Under the pieces are notes generated by a model. That model did not search any database. It was not told where the DNA came from and saw only the letters and a program-made list of their open reading frames with translations. A program made the translations under genes and the position numbers. This document shows positions 1 to 5,626 of a stretch of 6,151 nucleotides of DNA, one piece after another. The DNA comes from an uncultured Clostridia bacterium (GTDB lineage Bacteria; Bacillota; Clostridia; Oscillospirales; Acutalibacteraceae), in contig CALBKQ010000127.1 in the NCBI GenBank assembly GCA_937895645.1, positions 1 through 6,151 of the forward strand. The letters are read 5' to 3'. Within the stretch, counting starts at the first letter, position 1, and each line of letters opens with the position of its first letter.

Positions 1-6
1 TCTACA

Positions 7-22
7 CCAAGTAGGCTTTTTT
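7..22 (+). terminator. Possible 3' half of an intrinsic terminator cut by the left edge
   Basis: CCAAGTAGGC (7-16) is followed directly by six T (17-22), the shape of the descending arm and U-tract of an intrinsic terminator for a rightward gene. The matching arm GCCTACTTGG would have to lie left of position 1, so this cannot be confirmed here. Confidence 0.25.
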
Positions 23-55
23 GTACTGTCTGCACAACTTGGGGCAGTTCAAAAA

Positions 56-91
56 CTTGTGGGTTTTTATTTTTTAGGGTTCAAGTCCCAT
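56..91 (+). repeat. Broken inverted copy of the tRNA-Leu T-arm region
   Basis: On the plus strand, GGGTTCAAGTCCCAT (77-91) is identical over 15 bases to the T-arm of the minus-strand tRNA-Leu (plus coordinates 153-167). Just before it, CTTGTGGGTT (56-65) is identical to the adjoining variable-arm/T-stem stretch (163-172). The two pieces are separated by T-rich DNA, so together they read as one T-arm copy interrupted by about 16 bases. There is no acceptor stem, D-arm or anticodon arm, so it is not a functional tRNA. The rest of positions 1-100 shows no gene that I can support. Confidence 0.6.
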
Positions 92-100
92 TTAATTAAC

Positions 101-142
101 AAAAAATATAGAGTTCACACAAAAAGTGTAAACTCTATATTT
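101..142 (-). terminator. Intrinsic terminator of the tRNA-Leu transcript
   Basis: A 17-bp stem (104-120 with 126-142) closes a 5-base loop. Read on the minus strand, every position pairs, with one G-U wobble (116/130), and the descending arm runs into six U (complement of 101-106). On the plus strand the same position is a C-A mismatch and no comparable T-tract follows, so the terminator serves leftward transcription. The stem begins at the last base of the encoded CCA, so termination follows the tRNA immediately. Confidence 0.85.
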
Positions 143-229
143 GGTGCGGACGATGGGACTTGAACCCACAAGGAAGCAATATCCACAGGAGTCTGAGACC
201 TGCGCGTCTGCCAGTTCCGCCACGTCCGC
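142..229 (-). tRNA. tRNA-Leu (anticodon CAG), with encoded CCA
   Basis: This is an 88-base type II (long variable arm) tRNA that decodes CUG leucine codons. The acceptor stem is GCGGACG (223-229) paired with CGTCCGC (146-152), the discriminator is A (145) and the CCA end is genomic (142-144). The D-arm has a GCG/CGC stem, the anticodon loop CTCAGAC puts CAG at 193-195 with T33 and A37, the variable arm is about 16 bases, and the T-arm is GTGGG-TTCAAGT-CCCAT. The last anticodon-stem pair (31-39) is a T-T mismatch, giving a 4-bp effective stem. It lies downstream of spoIIE on the same strand but has its own promoter and terminator, so it appears to be an independent unit. Confidence 0.95.
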
Positions 230-250
230 ATATTAAAATTGCGCTTGATA

Positions 251-279
251 ATGATATCATTTCAAAGATTAAAAGTCAA
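251..279 (-). promoter_or_regulatory. Sigma-A-type promoter of the tRNA-Leu gene
   Basis: Read on the minus strand, the -35 is TTGACT (274-279), the spacer is 17 bases, and the -10 is TATCAT (251-256) preceded by an extended -10 TG. The predicted start falls near 244, leaving a leader of about 15 bases before the tRNA 5' end. The -10 lies inside a perfect 10-bp palindrome, ATGATATCAT (251-260). Confidence 0.75.
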
Positions 280-294
280 GTAATTAACTGTCGT

Positions 295-456
295 ACAAAT
301 TTGAGTTTATCGGGATGATTAAGTGTAAAGTTGAAAACGTAAAGTGGAAAGTGTCGGGTCTGCGACGCTGATTATATCTACAATTGCAACGCAGTTCATT
401 CGTTTTCCATTTTCCACTTTCCATTTTCCACTTAGGTTAGATAAACTCAAATTTGT
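295..456. repeat. 162-bp imperfect palindromic element with in-phase heptamer arms
   Basis: The outer ends are perfect 17-bp inverted repeats (295-311 and 440-456). Inside each arm, after a short unmatched stretch (8 bases left, 5 right), comes TAAG and then four 7-base units. Read inward, the left arm (324-351) is TGTAAAG, TTGAAAA, CGTAAAG, TGGAAAG. The right arm (403-430, complement) is TGGAAAA, TGGAAAG, TGGAAAA, TGGAAAA. The arms therefore match in phase with about 8 differences in 28 bases. The centre contains a short CTGCG/CGCAG stem (360-364, 390-394). The right end stops one base before the spoIIE stop codon. It has no coding capacity and no visible target duplication. It could be a miniature inverted-repeat element, a bidirectional transcript-end hairpin, or both. 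Confidence 0.75.
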
Positions 457-2769
457 TTATTCACCATTTATGCTTATTTTAATTGCTGCTATGGTTATGT
501 CATCGCCACGGGTTATGTTACGTCCTCTTGCTATTGCACAAAGTTTTTGTGACAAATCAGCAGAATATCCGTTTTCGGCAACATAACTCTTGATTTCTTC
601 AAGGCTACTGTCAGCAGCACCGTCGGACATCATAATTATTACATCACCATCTTTAAGTCCACCACGGATAGTTGCAAACTCGGCTTGTCTTAAAATACCT
701 ATTGGCATAGCAGATTTTTTTATTTCACTGACTTTTCCTTTTCTGTACAGAAGCGACACGGTAGCCCCTGCTTTATAGATTACGGATTGTCCGTTATAAA
801 GATTGATTTTAAGAATATCGAGAGTTGCAAGTGATTCTTCACGACTTTTCACAAGCATTGCAGAATTAACAAGCCTTAACGCACACGGGAATGAAAAACC
901 TGAAATAATAAGTCTTGAAAAAAGTGAAGAGGCCATAGCACCATCAATAGCAGCACGGTGGCCTGTACCCATTCCGTCACTTAAAACTGTTATAAAATTA
1001 CCTTTACCATCATAAAACGAATCAATACAATCTCCACAGATTTCACCGTCAGTTACAGACATCTGATAGCACTCACATTCTGTCATAAATGACGGTTTTT
1101 CCCATAACATTATAATTTTTTCCTGCTCATTTTTAATGGTTGTAGGTTGTGCAAACTCTTTTTCAGTAACCTTTTCAATGCAATCTCTTATGGCGTCGTC
1201 CGTTACCCTATTATTGATATTTACTGTCAAATTCACCATAGTATTACGGTCTTCATCTTCATAACAATTTACAAATGCAGGTACACCAATATCATCAAGG
1301 CTATTTTTAATTGCATTGGATTTACTTGCTATAGGTTTAATCCCATTACGGAAATCACAAAGCAAATCATCAAGCATTTCACAGACAGTATCAAACTGGT
1401 CAGCTGTGACTTTTCTCATTTCATTAATTCTCCCCTCTGCACCAAGTCGCGCTGAATATGACGAATAGTTTTTATTAAAGCTGTCACAAAGTGACATAAT
1501 GTGAATACATTTACTCTGCAAAGAGGACGGTGCAAATGATGGTGTTACGCTACCTGTTTTGCGGATTTCTTCCACAACTGCGTCAAACTCGCCGATGGTT
1601 GCAGACATCCCTGTCCTCCAACATTTCTCAAAACTACCGCAATCGCTACAAATATTATCACGTACACGAAGATACACTTCTGTTGTGTCGGGAAGTGCTT
1701 TTTCTTTTAAGATTTCTGAAACTTTTAGCACTGTGCCTGACATATCACCAACTGCGTTTTTCACCGTTTTAAGCCGTGAAATTATCATATTTTGCACTGC
1801 AAGTCCGTCACCTGTAAGAGTCGAAACAGATAAACGCAACTTTGCCTGTAAAAACAGTTTTTGTGGTGCAAGTATAAACAAAACTGACGCTATTGCAGTC
1901 TCACTAAGTCTTGATATCTGGTCTTTTGTACCACCAAAAAGTAAAAATGTACCACCGTAAGCAAAAATATACGAAAATGCACATAGCACTCTGCCCGAAT
2001 ATGAAAAAAGTCCCGAAAACAAACCTGAAATGCAATAGCAGAATGTTGTAAAACCGGAATTGCCCAACATTAAAAATCCGAGAGTTGTACCTGTGCCCAT
2101 TATTGCCCCGCCACTTTCACGAAAAAGATATGAGGCAGACATTATAATAAAACTGCATATAATTCCTGATACAGATACACCAAAAAATGATATTTTGTTT
2201 ATGGTAAGCAGTAAAACAAGCACTGCAATTACTGTTGAAGTCAGTTCACGATTAGTAATATGTTGATTTTGTTTTAGTTTTTCTAACGAACTTACTGCAA
2301 CTGCAAAGAAATATGCGCCACCAAAAGCAGTTACGGATTCTGCAATTCGCATAAAAATATCGTTTAAGTCAAAAATTGTTGCAAGAGTAGACACAATGCC
2401 TGTGGAAATAGTGCTGAAAAGAGAAATTAGTGGTGGAAAAATAATTTTGCCACGAGCTTTTGGGAAACTGTGAATATAAAGTTTAAGGATATATACAAGA
2501 ATGAGTGCCATTACATAACGAAATGCAAAAACATACTCGTTGGTAAGAATATAACCAAGCATTGCACCAAAACAAGAAAAAAGTGTGTATTCTTTTTTTG
2601 CGCCGCTACAAAACGCAATACCCAACGGTGAAAAATACTCTGTCATTGATGCAGACGCCATTAAAACACCAATACCGAAATGTATTGAATTTACACCTGC
2701 GGATTTCATAAAATCCGAAAGTTCTATTCGCTCATTGCCCTCGCTTATACCAAATTCTTGATTACTCAT
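457..2769 (-). CDS. spoIIE: Stage II sporulation protein E, PP2C-type Ser/Thr phosphatase
   Basis: SpoIIE dephosphorylates the anti-anti-sigma factor SpoIIAA in the forespore, which releases sigma-F, and it also binds FtsZ to support polar septation. The product is 770 aa, a little shorter than the roughly 827 aa of Bacillus subtilis. Residues ~25-305 are strongly hydrophobic with about ten membrane segments. A soluble middle region (~310-560) carries a Cys cluster (C374, C377, C383 followed by W). The C-terminal PP2C domain (~565-770) retains the metal-site motifs: SDGMGTGHRA with D598, LATLDI with D651, SDGA with D716, and GDDIT with D756/D757. I start at the ATG whose first base is 2769 because AAGGTGG lies 7 bases before it. 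The ATG eight codons upstream has no ribosome site and sits at the predicted transcription start. Codon use and motifs suggest an intact gene. Confidence 0.95.
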   Translation of the reverse strand: MSNQEFGISEGNERIELSDFMKSAGVNSIHFGIGVLMASASMTEYFSPLGIAFCSGAKKEYTLFSCFGAMLGYILTNEYVFAFRYVMALILVYILKLYIHSFPKARGKIIFPPLISLFSTISTGIVSTLATIFDLNDIFMRIAESVTAFGGAYFFAVAVSSLEKLKQNQHITNRELTSTVIAVLVLLLTINKISFFGVSVSGIICSFIIMSASYLFRESGGAIMGTGTTLGFLMLGNSGFTTFCYCISGLFSGLFSYSGRVLCAFSYIFAYGGTFLLFGGTKDQISRLSETAIASVLFILAPQKLFLQAKLRLSVSTLTGDGLAVQNMIISRLKTVKNAVGDMSGTVLKVSEILKEKALPDTTEVYLRVRDNICSDCGSFEKCWRTGMSATIGEFDAVVEEIRKTGSVTPSFAPSSLQSKCIHIMSLCDSFNKNYSSYSARLGAEGRINEMRKVTADQFDTVCEMLDDLLCDFRNGIKPIASKSNAIKNSLDDIGVPAFVNCYEDEDRNTMVNLTVNINNRVTDDAIRDCIEKVTEKEFAQPTTIKNEQEKIIMLWEKPSFMTECECYQMSVTDGEICGDCIDSFYDGKGNFITVLSDGMGTGHRAAIDGAMASSLFSRLIISGFSFPCALRLVNSAMLVKSREESLATLDILKINLYNGQSVIYKAGATVSLLYRKGKVSEIKKSAMPIGILRQAEFATIRGGLKDGDVIIMMSDGAADSSLEEIKSYVAENGYSADLSQKLCAIARGRNITRGDDITIAAIKISINGE

Positions 2770-2776
2770 TATTTCA

Positions 2777-2783
2777 CCACCTT
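2777..2783 (-). promoter_or_regulatory. Ribosome binding site that sets the spoIIE start
   Basis: On the minus strand AAGGTGG ends 7 bases before the ATG at 2769. The longer reading frame starts at an ATG at 2793, for which this site would lie inside the coding sequence, so the shorter start is preferred. Confidence 0.75.
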
Positions 2784-2801
2784 GCAAAGTCATATACGAG
2801 T

Positions 2802-2807
2802 ATTATA
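2802..2807 (-). promoter_or_regulatory. Probable spoIIE -10 element
   Basis: A perfect TATAAT on the minus strand places transcription start near 2795, giving a leader of about 26 bases before the ATG at 2769. No good -35 is found at 17 or 21 bases upstream. That would suit an activator-dependent promoter; B. subtilis spoIIE depends on Spo0A. I see no convincing Spo0A box, so the mode of regulation is unknown. Confidence 0.45.
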
Positions 2808-2851
2808 TGCTTGTCCTATAGGTGTTTTTTGGTGGATTAGGTCTGTAAAAT

Positions 2852-2884
2852 AATGTTTTATTATGATGCTTTTTGCAAAACATT
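2852..2884. repeat. 8-bp inverted repeat in the divergent control region
   Basis: AATGTTTT (2852-2859) and AAAACATT (2877-2884) are perfect inverted copies separated by 17 bases. They lie between the two divergent -10 elements, where an operator for either gene would be expected. The composition is AT-rich, so chance occurrence is quite possible. Confidence 0.3.
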
Positions 2885-2918
2885 CACGAAGTCAACATAT
2901 CAAAAAAATCTCTTTTCA

Positions 2919-2947
2919 AAAACAGTATTTTGTGATAAAATTATAAT
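2919..2947 (+). promoter_or_regulatory. Candidate promoter of the MinD-like gene
   Basis: TATAAT (2942-2947) is a perfect -10. At 17 bases upstream the hexamer AAAACA (2919-2924) is only a 3/6 match to TTGACA. The predicted start is near 2954, about 26 bases before the ATG. The weak -35 hints at activator control or low expression. Confidence 0.45.
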
Positions 2948-2968
2948 GGTAATTTTTGAGAACGAAAC

Positions 2969-2972
2969 GGGG
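2969..2972 (+). promoter_or_regulatory. Ribosome binding site that sets the MinD-like start
   Basis: GGGG followed by an A-rich stretch ends 7 bases before the ATG at 2980. A longer frame opens at TTG 2956, but for that start this site would be internal. The MinD family also normally begins only a few residues before the P-loop, so 2980 is preferred. Confidence 0.65.
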
Positions 2973-2979
2973 AAAAATT

Positions 2980-3711
2980 ATGGCAAAGATTTTTACTGTT
3001 GCATCTGGCAAAGGTGGTGTAGGCAAATCAACATTCTGCACTAACATTGCTATTGCACTGGGTGAGTTGGGTAAAAATGTATTATTAATTGATGGTGATG
3101 CTGAACTTCGTAGCCTTGACTTACTTTTAGGCGTTGATGAAATGGTACTTTATGACTGGTCTGATGTTATCGAAAACAGATGTGACCCACATAAAGCACG
3201 ACTTTTCTACAATGAAAATGTGCAACTTTTACCCGCACCTATTGAATATCCCGAAAACCTGACTTATGAAAAATTCAAGTCACTTTTAAGCCATTATTCT
3301 GAAGAATATGACTACATATTTATTGACGCCCCTGCCGGTGTTGGTGAGTTACCCCAGATTTATGCAAATTGCTCTGATACTTGCATAATCGTTGCTACTG
3401 CTGATGAAATAAGTGCAAGAAGTGCTTTAATAACAGGTAACAAACTCATAAAACTTGGCATAAAAGAAGAAAATCTGCGTCTTATTATTAACCGTTTTGA
3501 TAAAAATGCAGTAAAAAAGGGTAAACTCTTAAATATAGATGAAATTATTGACAAAACTTATATCAGACTACTCGGAGTTATCCCTGAAGAAAAGAATTTA
3601 ATGTATGCATCTGTTACTGAAAAGCGCATTTCACAGTACAGTGATGCTAAAATTGCTTTTTCTAATATATCTGGGCGAATTCTCGGCAAAGAAATTGAAC
3701 TTTATTTGTAA
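2980..3711 (+). CDS. MinD/ParA-family ATPase, MinD-like, without a C-terminal membrane helix
   Basis: The 243-aa product is a deviant Walker A ATPase of the MinD/ParA class; MinD proteins dimerise on ATP binding and position the division septum at the membrane. The visible motifs are SGKGGVGKST (9-18, signature K11 and catalytic K16), the A' motif LLIDGD (35-40, D38 and D40), the MinD-like ELRSLDLLLG (42-51) and Walker B YIFIDAPAG (112-120, D116). The protein lines up with B. subtilis MinD to the end of RILGKEIEL, then stops. The roughly 25 further residues of MinD, including the amphipathic membrane-targeting helix, are absent. No minC or minE is adjacent, although mgsA, a neighbour of min genes in some clostridia as I recall, follows. 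It diverges from spoIIE. A ParA-like or chromosome-related role is the alternative, so I give no gene symbol. Confidence 0.8.
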   Translation: MAKIFTVASGKGGVGKSTFCTNIAIALGELGKNVLLIDGDAELRSLDLLLGVDEMVLYDWSDVIENRCDPHKARLFYNENVQLLPAPIEYPENLTYEKFKSLLSHYSEEYDYIFIDAPAGVGELPQIYANCSDTCIIVATADEISARSALITGNKLIKLGIKEENLRLIINRFDKNAVKKGKLLNIDEIIDKTYIRLLGVIPEEKNLMYASVTEKRISQYSDAKIAFSNISGRILGKEIELYL

Positions 3712-3718
3712 AAAAATG

Positions 3719-3747
3719 TTGAAAAATCTATAGTTTTTTGTTATCAT
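3719..3747 (+). promoter_or_regulatory. Sigma-A-type promoter of mgsA, possibly reading on into hisS-aspS
   Basis: TTGAAA (3719-3724), a 17-base spacer and TATCAT (3742-3747) make a good promoter, using the same -10 as the tRNA-Leu promoter. Transcription would start near 3754, giving a leader of about 56 bases. A small dyad, ATCAT (3743-3747) and ATGAT (3752-3756), spans the -10 and start site and could be an operator. Confidence 0.7.
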
Positions 3748-3809
3748 AATAATGATTTGGTAATTTTTTTATTTGATTAGACAAAAAATATGAAAGAAGG
3801 GGTTAATTT

Positions 3810-4214
3810 ATGAACATAGCTCTTATGGCACATGACTCTAAAAAAGAACTTATGACACAATTTTGCATTGCGTATTGCGGAATACTTTCCAGACATAATC
3901 TTTGCGCAACAGGTACGACAGGCAAAATGGTTTCTGAGGCAACAGGGCTTAAAATTACACAGTTTTTAAGCGGTCCTCAGGGTGGTGACCAGCAAATTAG
4001 TTCACGAATTGCTTGTAATGAAATTGACTTGCTTCTTATTTTCAGTGACCCATTAGGTCCAAAACCAAATGAACCTAAAGATTACACTCTTTTAAGACTT
4101 TGTGATGTGCATAATGTTCCGGTTGCTACTAATATTGCAACTGCCGAAGCACTTATTCACGCTCTTGAACGTGGTGATTTGGATTGGCGTGACATTGTTA
4201 ATCCTAAAAGATAA
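3810..4214 (+). CDS. mgsA: Methylglyoxal synthase
   Basis: MgsA converts dihydroxyacetone phosphate to methylglyoxal and phosphate in the cytoplasm, a bypass of lower glycolysis that relieves sugar-phosphate build-up. The product is 134 aa, close to the 137 aa of B. subtilis. Family motifs are AHD (7-9), ATGTTG (33-38, phosphate binding), SGPQGGDQQI (54-63, D60 equals E. coli D71), DPL (80-82, D80 equals D91) and VATNIATAEAL. The normal PHxPD segment instead reads PNEPKD (86-91), so E. coli H98 is replaced by N87 and D101 by K90, with an Asp one place later. The start has AAGGGG 7 bases upstream. Identity as an MgsA-family protein is firm; full catalytic activity is less certain. Confidence 0.93.
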   Translation: MNIALMAHDSKKELMTQFCIAYCGILSRHNLCATGTTGKMVSEATGLKITQFLSGPQGGDQQISSRIACNEIDLLLIFSDPLGPKPNEPKDYTLLRLCDVHNVPVATNIATAEALIHALERGDLDWRDIVNPKR

Positions 4215-4231
4215 CTAAATAAGTCAATTTA

Positions 4232-4257
4232 TGCCTCACTTGTTTTTGGGTGAGGCA
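4232..4257. other. Hairpin in the mgsA-hisS gap
   Basis: TGCCTCAC (4232-4239) pairs perfectly with GTGAGGCA (4250-4257), and two further U-G pairs inside leave a 6-base loop. No T-tract follows on either strand, so it is not a standard terminator. It may be an RNA-processing or stability element, or a weak attenuator, between mgsA and hisS. The 68-base gap is too short for a T-box leader and contains no convincing hisS promoter. Confidence 0.55.
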
Positions 4258-4282
4258 CACCTAATATATAAGGAAGATTTTT

Positions 4283-5626
4283 ATGGCATTGATTACTAAC
4301 GCTATTAAGGGAACACAAGACACTCTCCCTAAAGAAAGTTACAAAATTCAATATGTGGAATCAGCTATGCGTGAAACTGCCGAAAACTTTGGCTTTCACG
4401 AAATGAGAACTCCTGTTTTCGAACACACTGAACTTTTTCAACGTGGTGTAGGTGAAACTACTGACGTTGTTCAAAAAGAAATGTATACGTTTGAGGATAA
4501 GGGTGGTCGTTCAATTACTCTCCGCCCTGAAGGTACAGCAGGTGCAGTGCGTGCTTTCCTTGAACACGGTCTTTTCAACGAAGGACTTCCACAGAAGATT
4601 TATTATCTTACTTCTTGTTACAGATATGAAAAGCCTCAGGCTGGTCGACTTCGCGAATTTCACCAGTTTGGAATTGAATGTTTTGGTGCAGGTGCTCCAA
4701 GTGCTGACGCTGAGGTTATTTCACTTGCAAATGAAGTTTTTAACTATCTTGGAATTAACAATTTAAGTCTTGAAATCAACTCTATTGGCTGTCCTGAATG
4801 CAGAAAGCATTATCACAAAGCACTTAAAGAATATTTTGAGCAATATAAGGGTGACCTTTGTGAAACTTGTCTTGGTCGTCTTGACAGAAATCCAATGAGA
4901 ATACTTGATTGTAAGAGTCCCGTTTGCAGTGGTATTGCAGACAAAGCCCCAACAGTTATTGAATTTCTTTGCGACGATTGTAAAGAACATTTTGAAAGTG
5001 TTAAGAAATATCTTGATGCTATGAATATTGAATACACAATAAATCCACAGATTGTTCGCGGACTTGACTACTACACAAGAACAGTTTTTGAGTTTGTTTC
5101 AAAAGAAATCGGCGCACAAGGTACAGTTTGTGGTGGTGGCCGTTATGATGGTCTTATTCAAGAAATGGGTGGTCAACCACTCCCCGCTTGTGGATTTGGT
5201 TTAGGTCTTGAAAGACTTTTACTTTTAATGGAAGCACAGGGCACAGAATTCCCTGTACCTAAAAAATGTGATTTATATATTGCAAGTATGGGTGAAAACG
5301 CAAACCTTAAAGCAGCAGAAATTGCAACTGAACTTCGTAACGAAGGTATGAGCGTTCAATTTGACACAGTTGGTCGTGGTCTTAAACCACAAATGAAATA
5401 CGCAAACAAAATTGGTGCGTTATATACACTTGTTTTAGGTGATAACGAAATTGAAACAGGTGAAATTAAACTTAAAAATATGGAGACAGGCAACGAAACT
5501 GAAATGGCACTTGCAGACTTCGTTGACAATTTTCAGGCAAAAGTGATTTCAGATGCTATGGCAGGATTTGAATCACTTGGCGTTGAAGGATTTGATTTAT
5601 CAGACCTTTTAGGAGGTAATAACTAA
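4283..5626 (+). CDS. hisS: Histidyl-tRNA synthetase
   Basis: HisRS is a class II aminoacyl-tRNA synthetase that attaches histidine to tRNA-His in the cytoplasm. The product is 447 aa, against about 424 in E. coli and B. subtilis. Motif 1 is near FHEMRTPVFEHTELF (38-52), motif 2 spans YRYEKPQAGRLREFHQF (113-129), the histidine-specific motifs are RGLDYY (259-264) and GGGRYDGL (284-291), and motif 3 is GFGLGLER (304-311). The anticodon-binding domain is about 328-415. The insertion domain holds paired cysteines (C170/C173, C193/C196, C210/C215, C230/C233), possibly a metal site. An extra tail of about 30 residues ends LLGGNN; its Gly-Gly codons form the aspS ribosome site. AAGGAAG lies 6 bases before the ATG. 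The stop overlaps aspS by one base. Confidence 0.97.
   Translation: MALITNAIKGTQDTLPKESYKIQYVESAMRETAENFGFHEMRTPVFEHTELFQRGVGETTDVVQKEMYTFEDKGGRSITLRPEGTAGAVRAFLEHGLFNEGLPQKIYYLTSCYRYEKPQAGRLREFHQFGIECFGAGAPSADAEVISLANEVFNYLGINNLSLEINSIGCPECRKHYHKALKEYFEQYKGDLCETCLGRLDRNPMRILDCKSPVCSGIADKAPTVIEFLCDDCKEHFESVKKYLDAMNIEYTINPQIVRGLDYYTRTVFEFVSKEIGAQGTVCGGGRYDGLIQEMGGQPLPACGFGLGLERLLLLMEAQGTEFPVPKKCDLYIASMGENANLKAAEIATELRNEGMSVQFDTVGRGLKPQMKYANKIGALYTLVLGDNEIETGEIKLKNMETGNETEMALADFVDNFQAKVISDAMAGFESLGVEGFDLSDLLGGNN
5611..5617 (+). promoter_or_regulatory. aspS ribosome binding site inside the end of hisS
   Basis: AGGAGGT is a near-perfect Shine-Dalgarno sequence 8 bases before the ATG at 5626. It favours that ATG over the one at 5635, which would be 17 bases away. 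It lies within the last hisS codons, which suggests translational coupling. Confidence 0.85.

Noticed and set aside
1..9. TCTACACCA as the 3' end of a plus-strand tRNA
   Set aside because: Nine bases are not enough; no T-arm precedes it in the window.
1..85. Minus-strand reading frame open to the left edge, reading like QVFELPQVVQTVQK
   Set aside because: It is only about 26 codons, begins after a stop inside the T-arm fragment, and has no start codon or ribosome site; I cannot place it in a family.
77..91. Integration (att) site of a mobile element at the tRNA-Leu 3' end
   Set aside because: An att repeat should be in the same orientation as the tRNA 3' end; this copy is inverted, and no integrase is present.
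247..263. Fur-box-like sequence GATAATGATATCATTTC at the tRNA promoter
   Set aside because: The half-sites lack the usual central base and spacing, and iron control of a tRNA gene makes little sense; the palindrome probably follows from the TATCAT -10.
344..586. Plus-strand 80-codon frame over the palindrome and the spoIIE 3' end
   Set aside because: It runs through repeat DNA and antisense to conserved PP2C codons; there is no ribosome site and the composition is hydrophobic and random.
1559..1960. Plus-strand 133-codon frame inside spoIIE
   Set aside because: It is antisense to the central region of an intact SpoIIE, with no ribosome site or recognisable domain.
2812..2818. Possible Spo0A box TGTCCTA upstream of spoIIE
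   Set aside because: Only 5 of 7 bases match TGTCGAA, and it lies in the spacer rather than over the -35.
2853..3044. Small plus-strand frame before and into the MinD-like gene
   Set aside because: It covers promoter DNA and then overlaps the P-loop codons in another frame; there is no ribosome site.
3712..3809. Intrinsic terminator after the MinD-like gene
   Set aside because: T-rich runs are present but no stable stem precedes them; the only dyad is 5 bp and overlaps the mgsA promoter.
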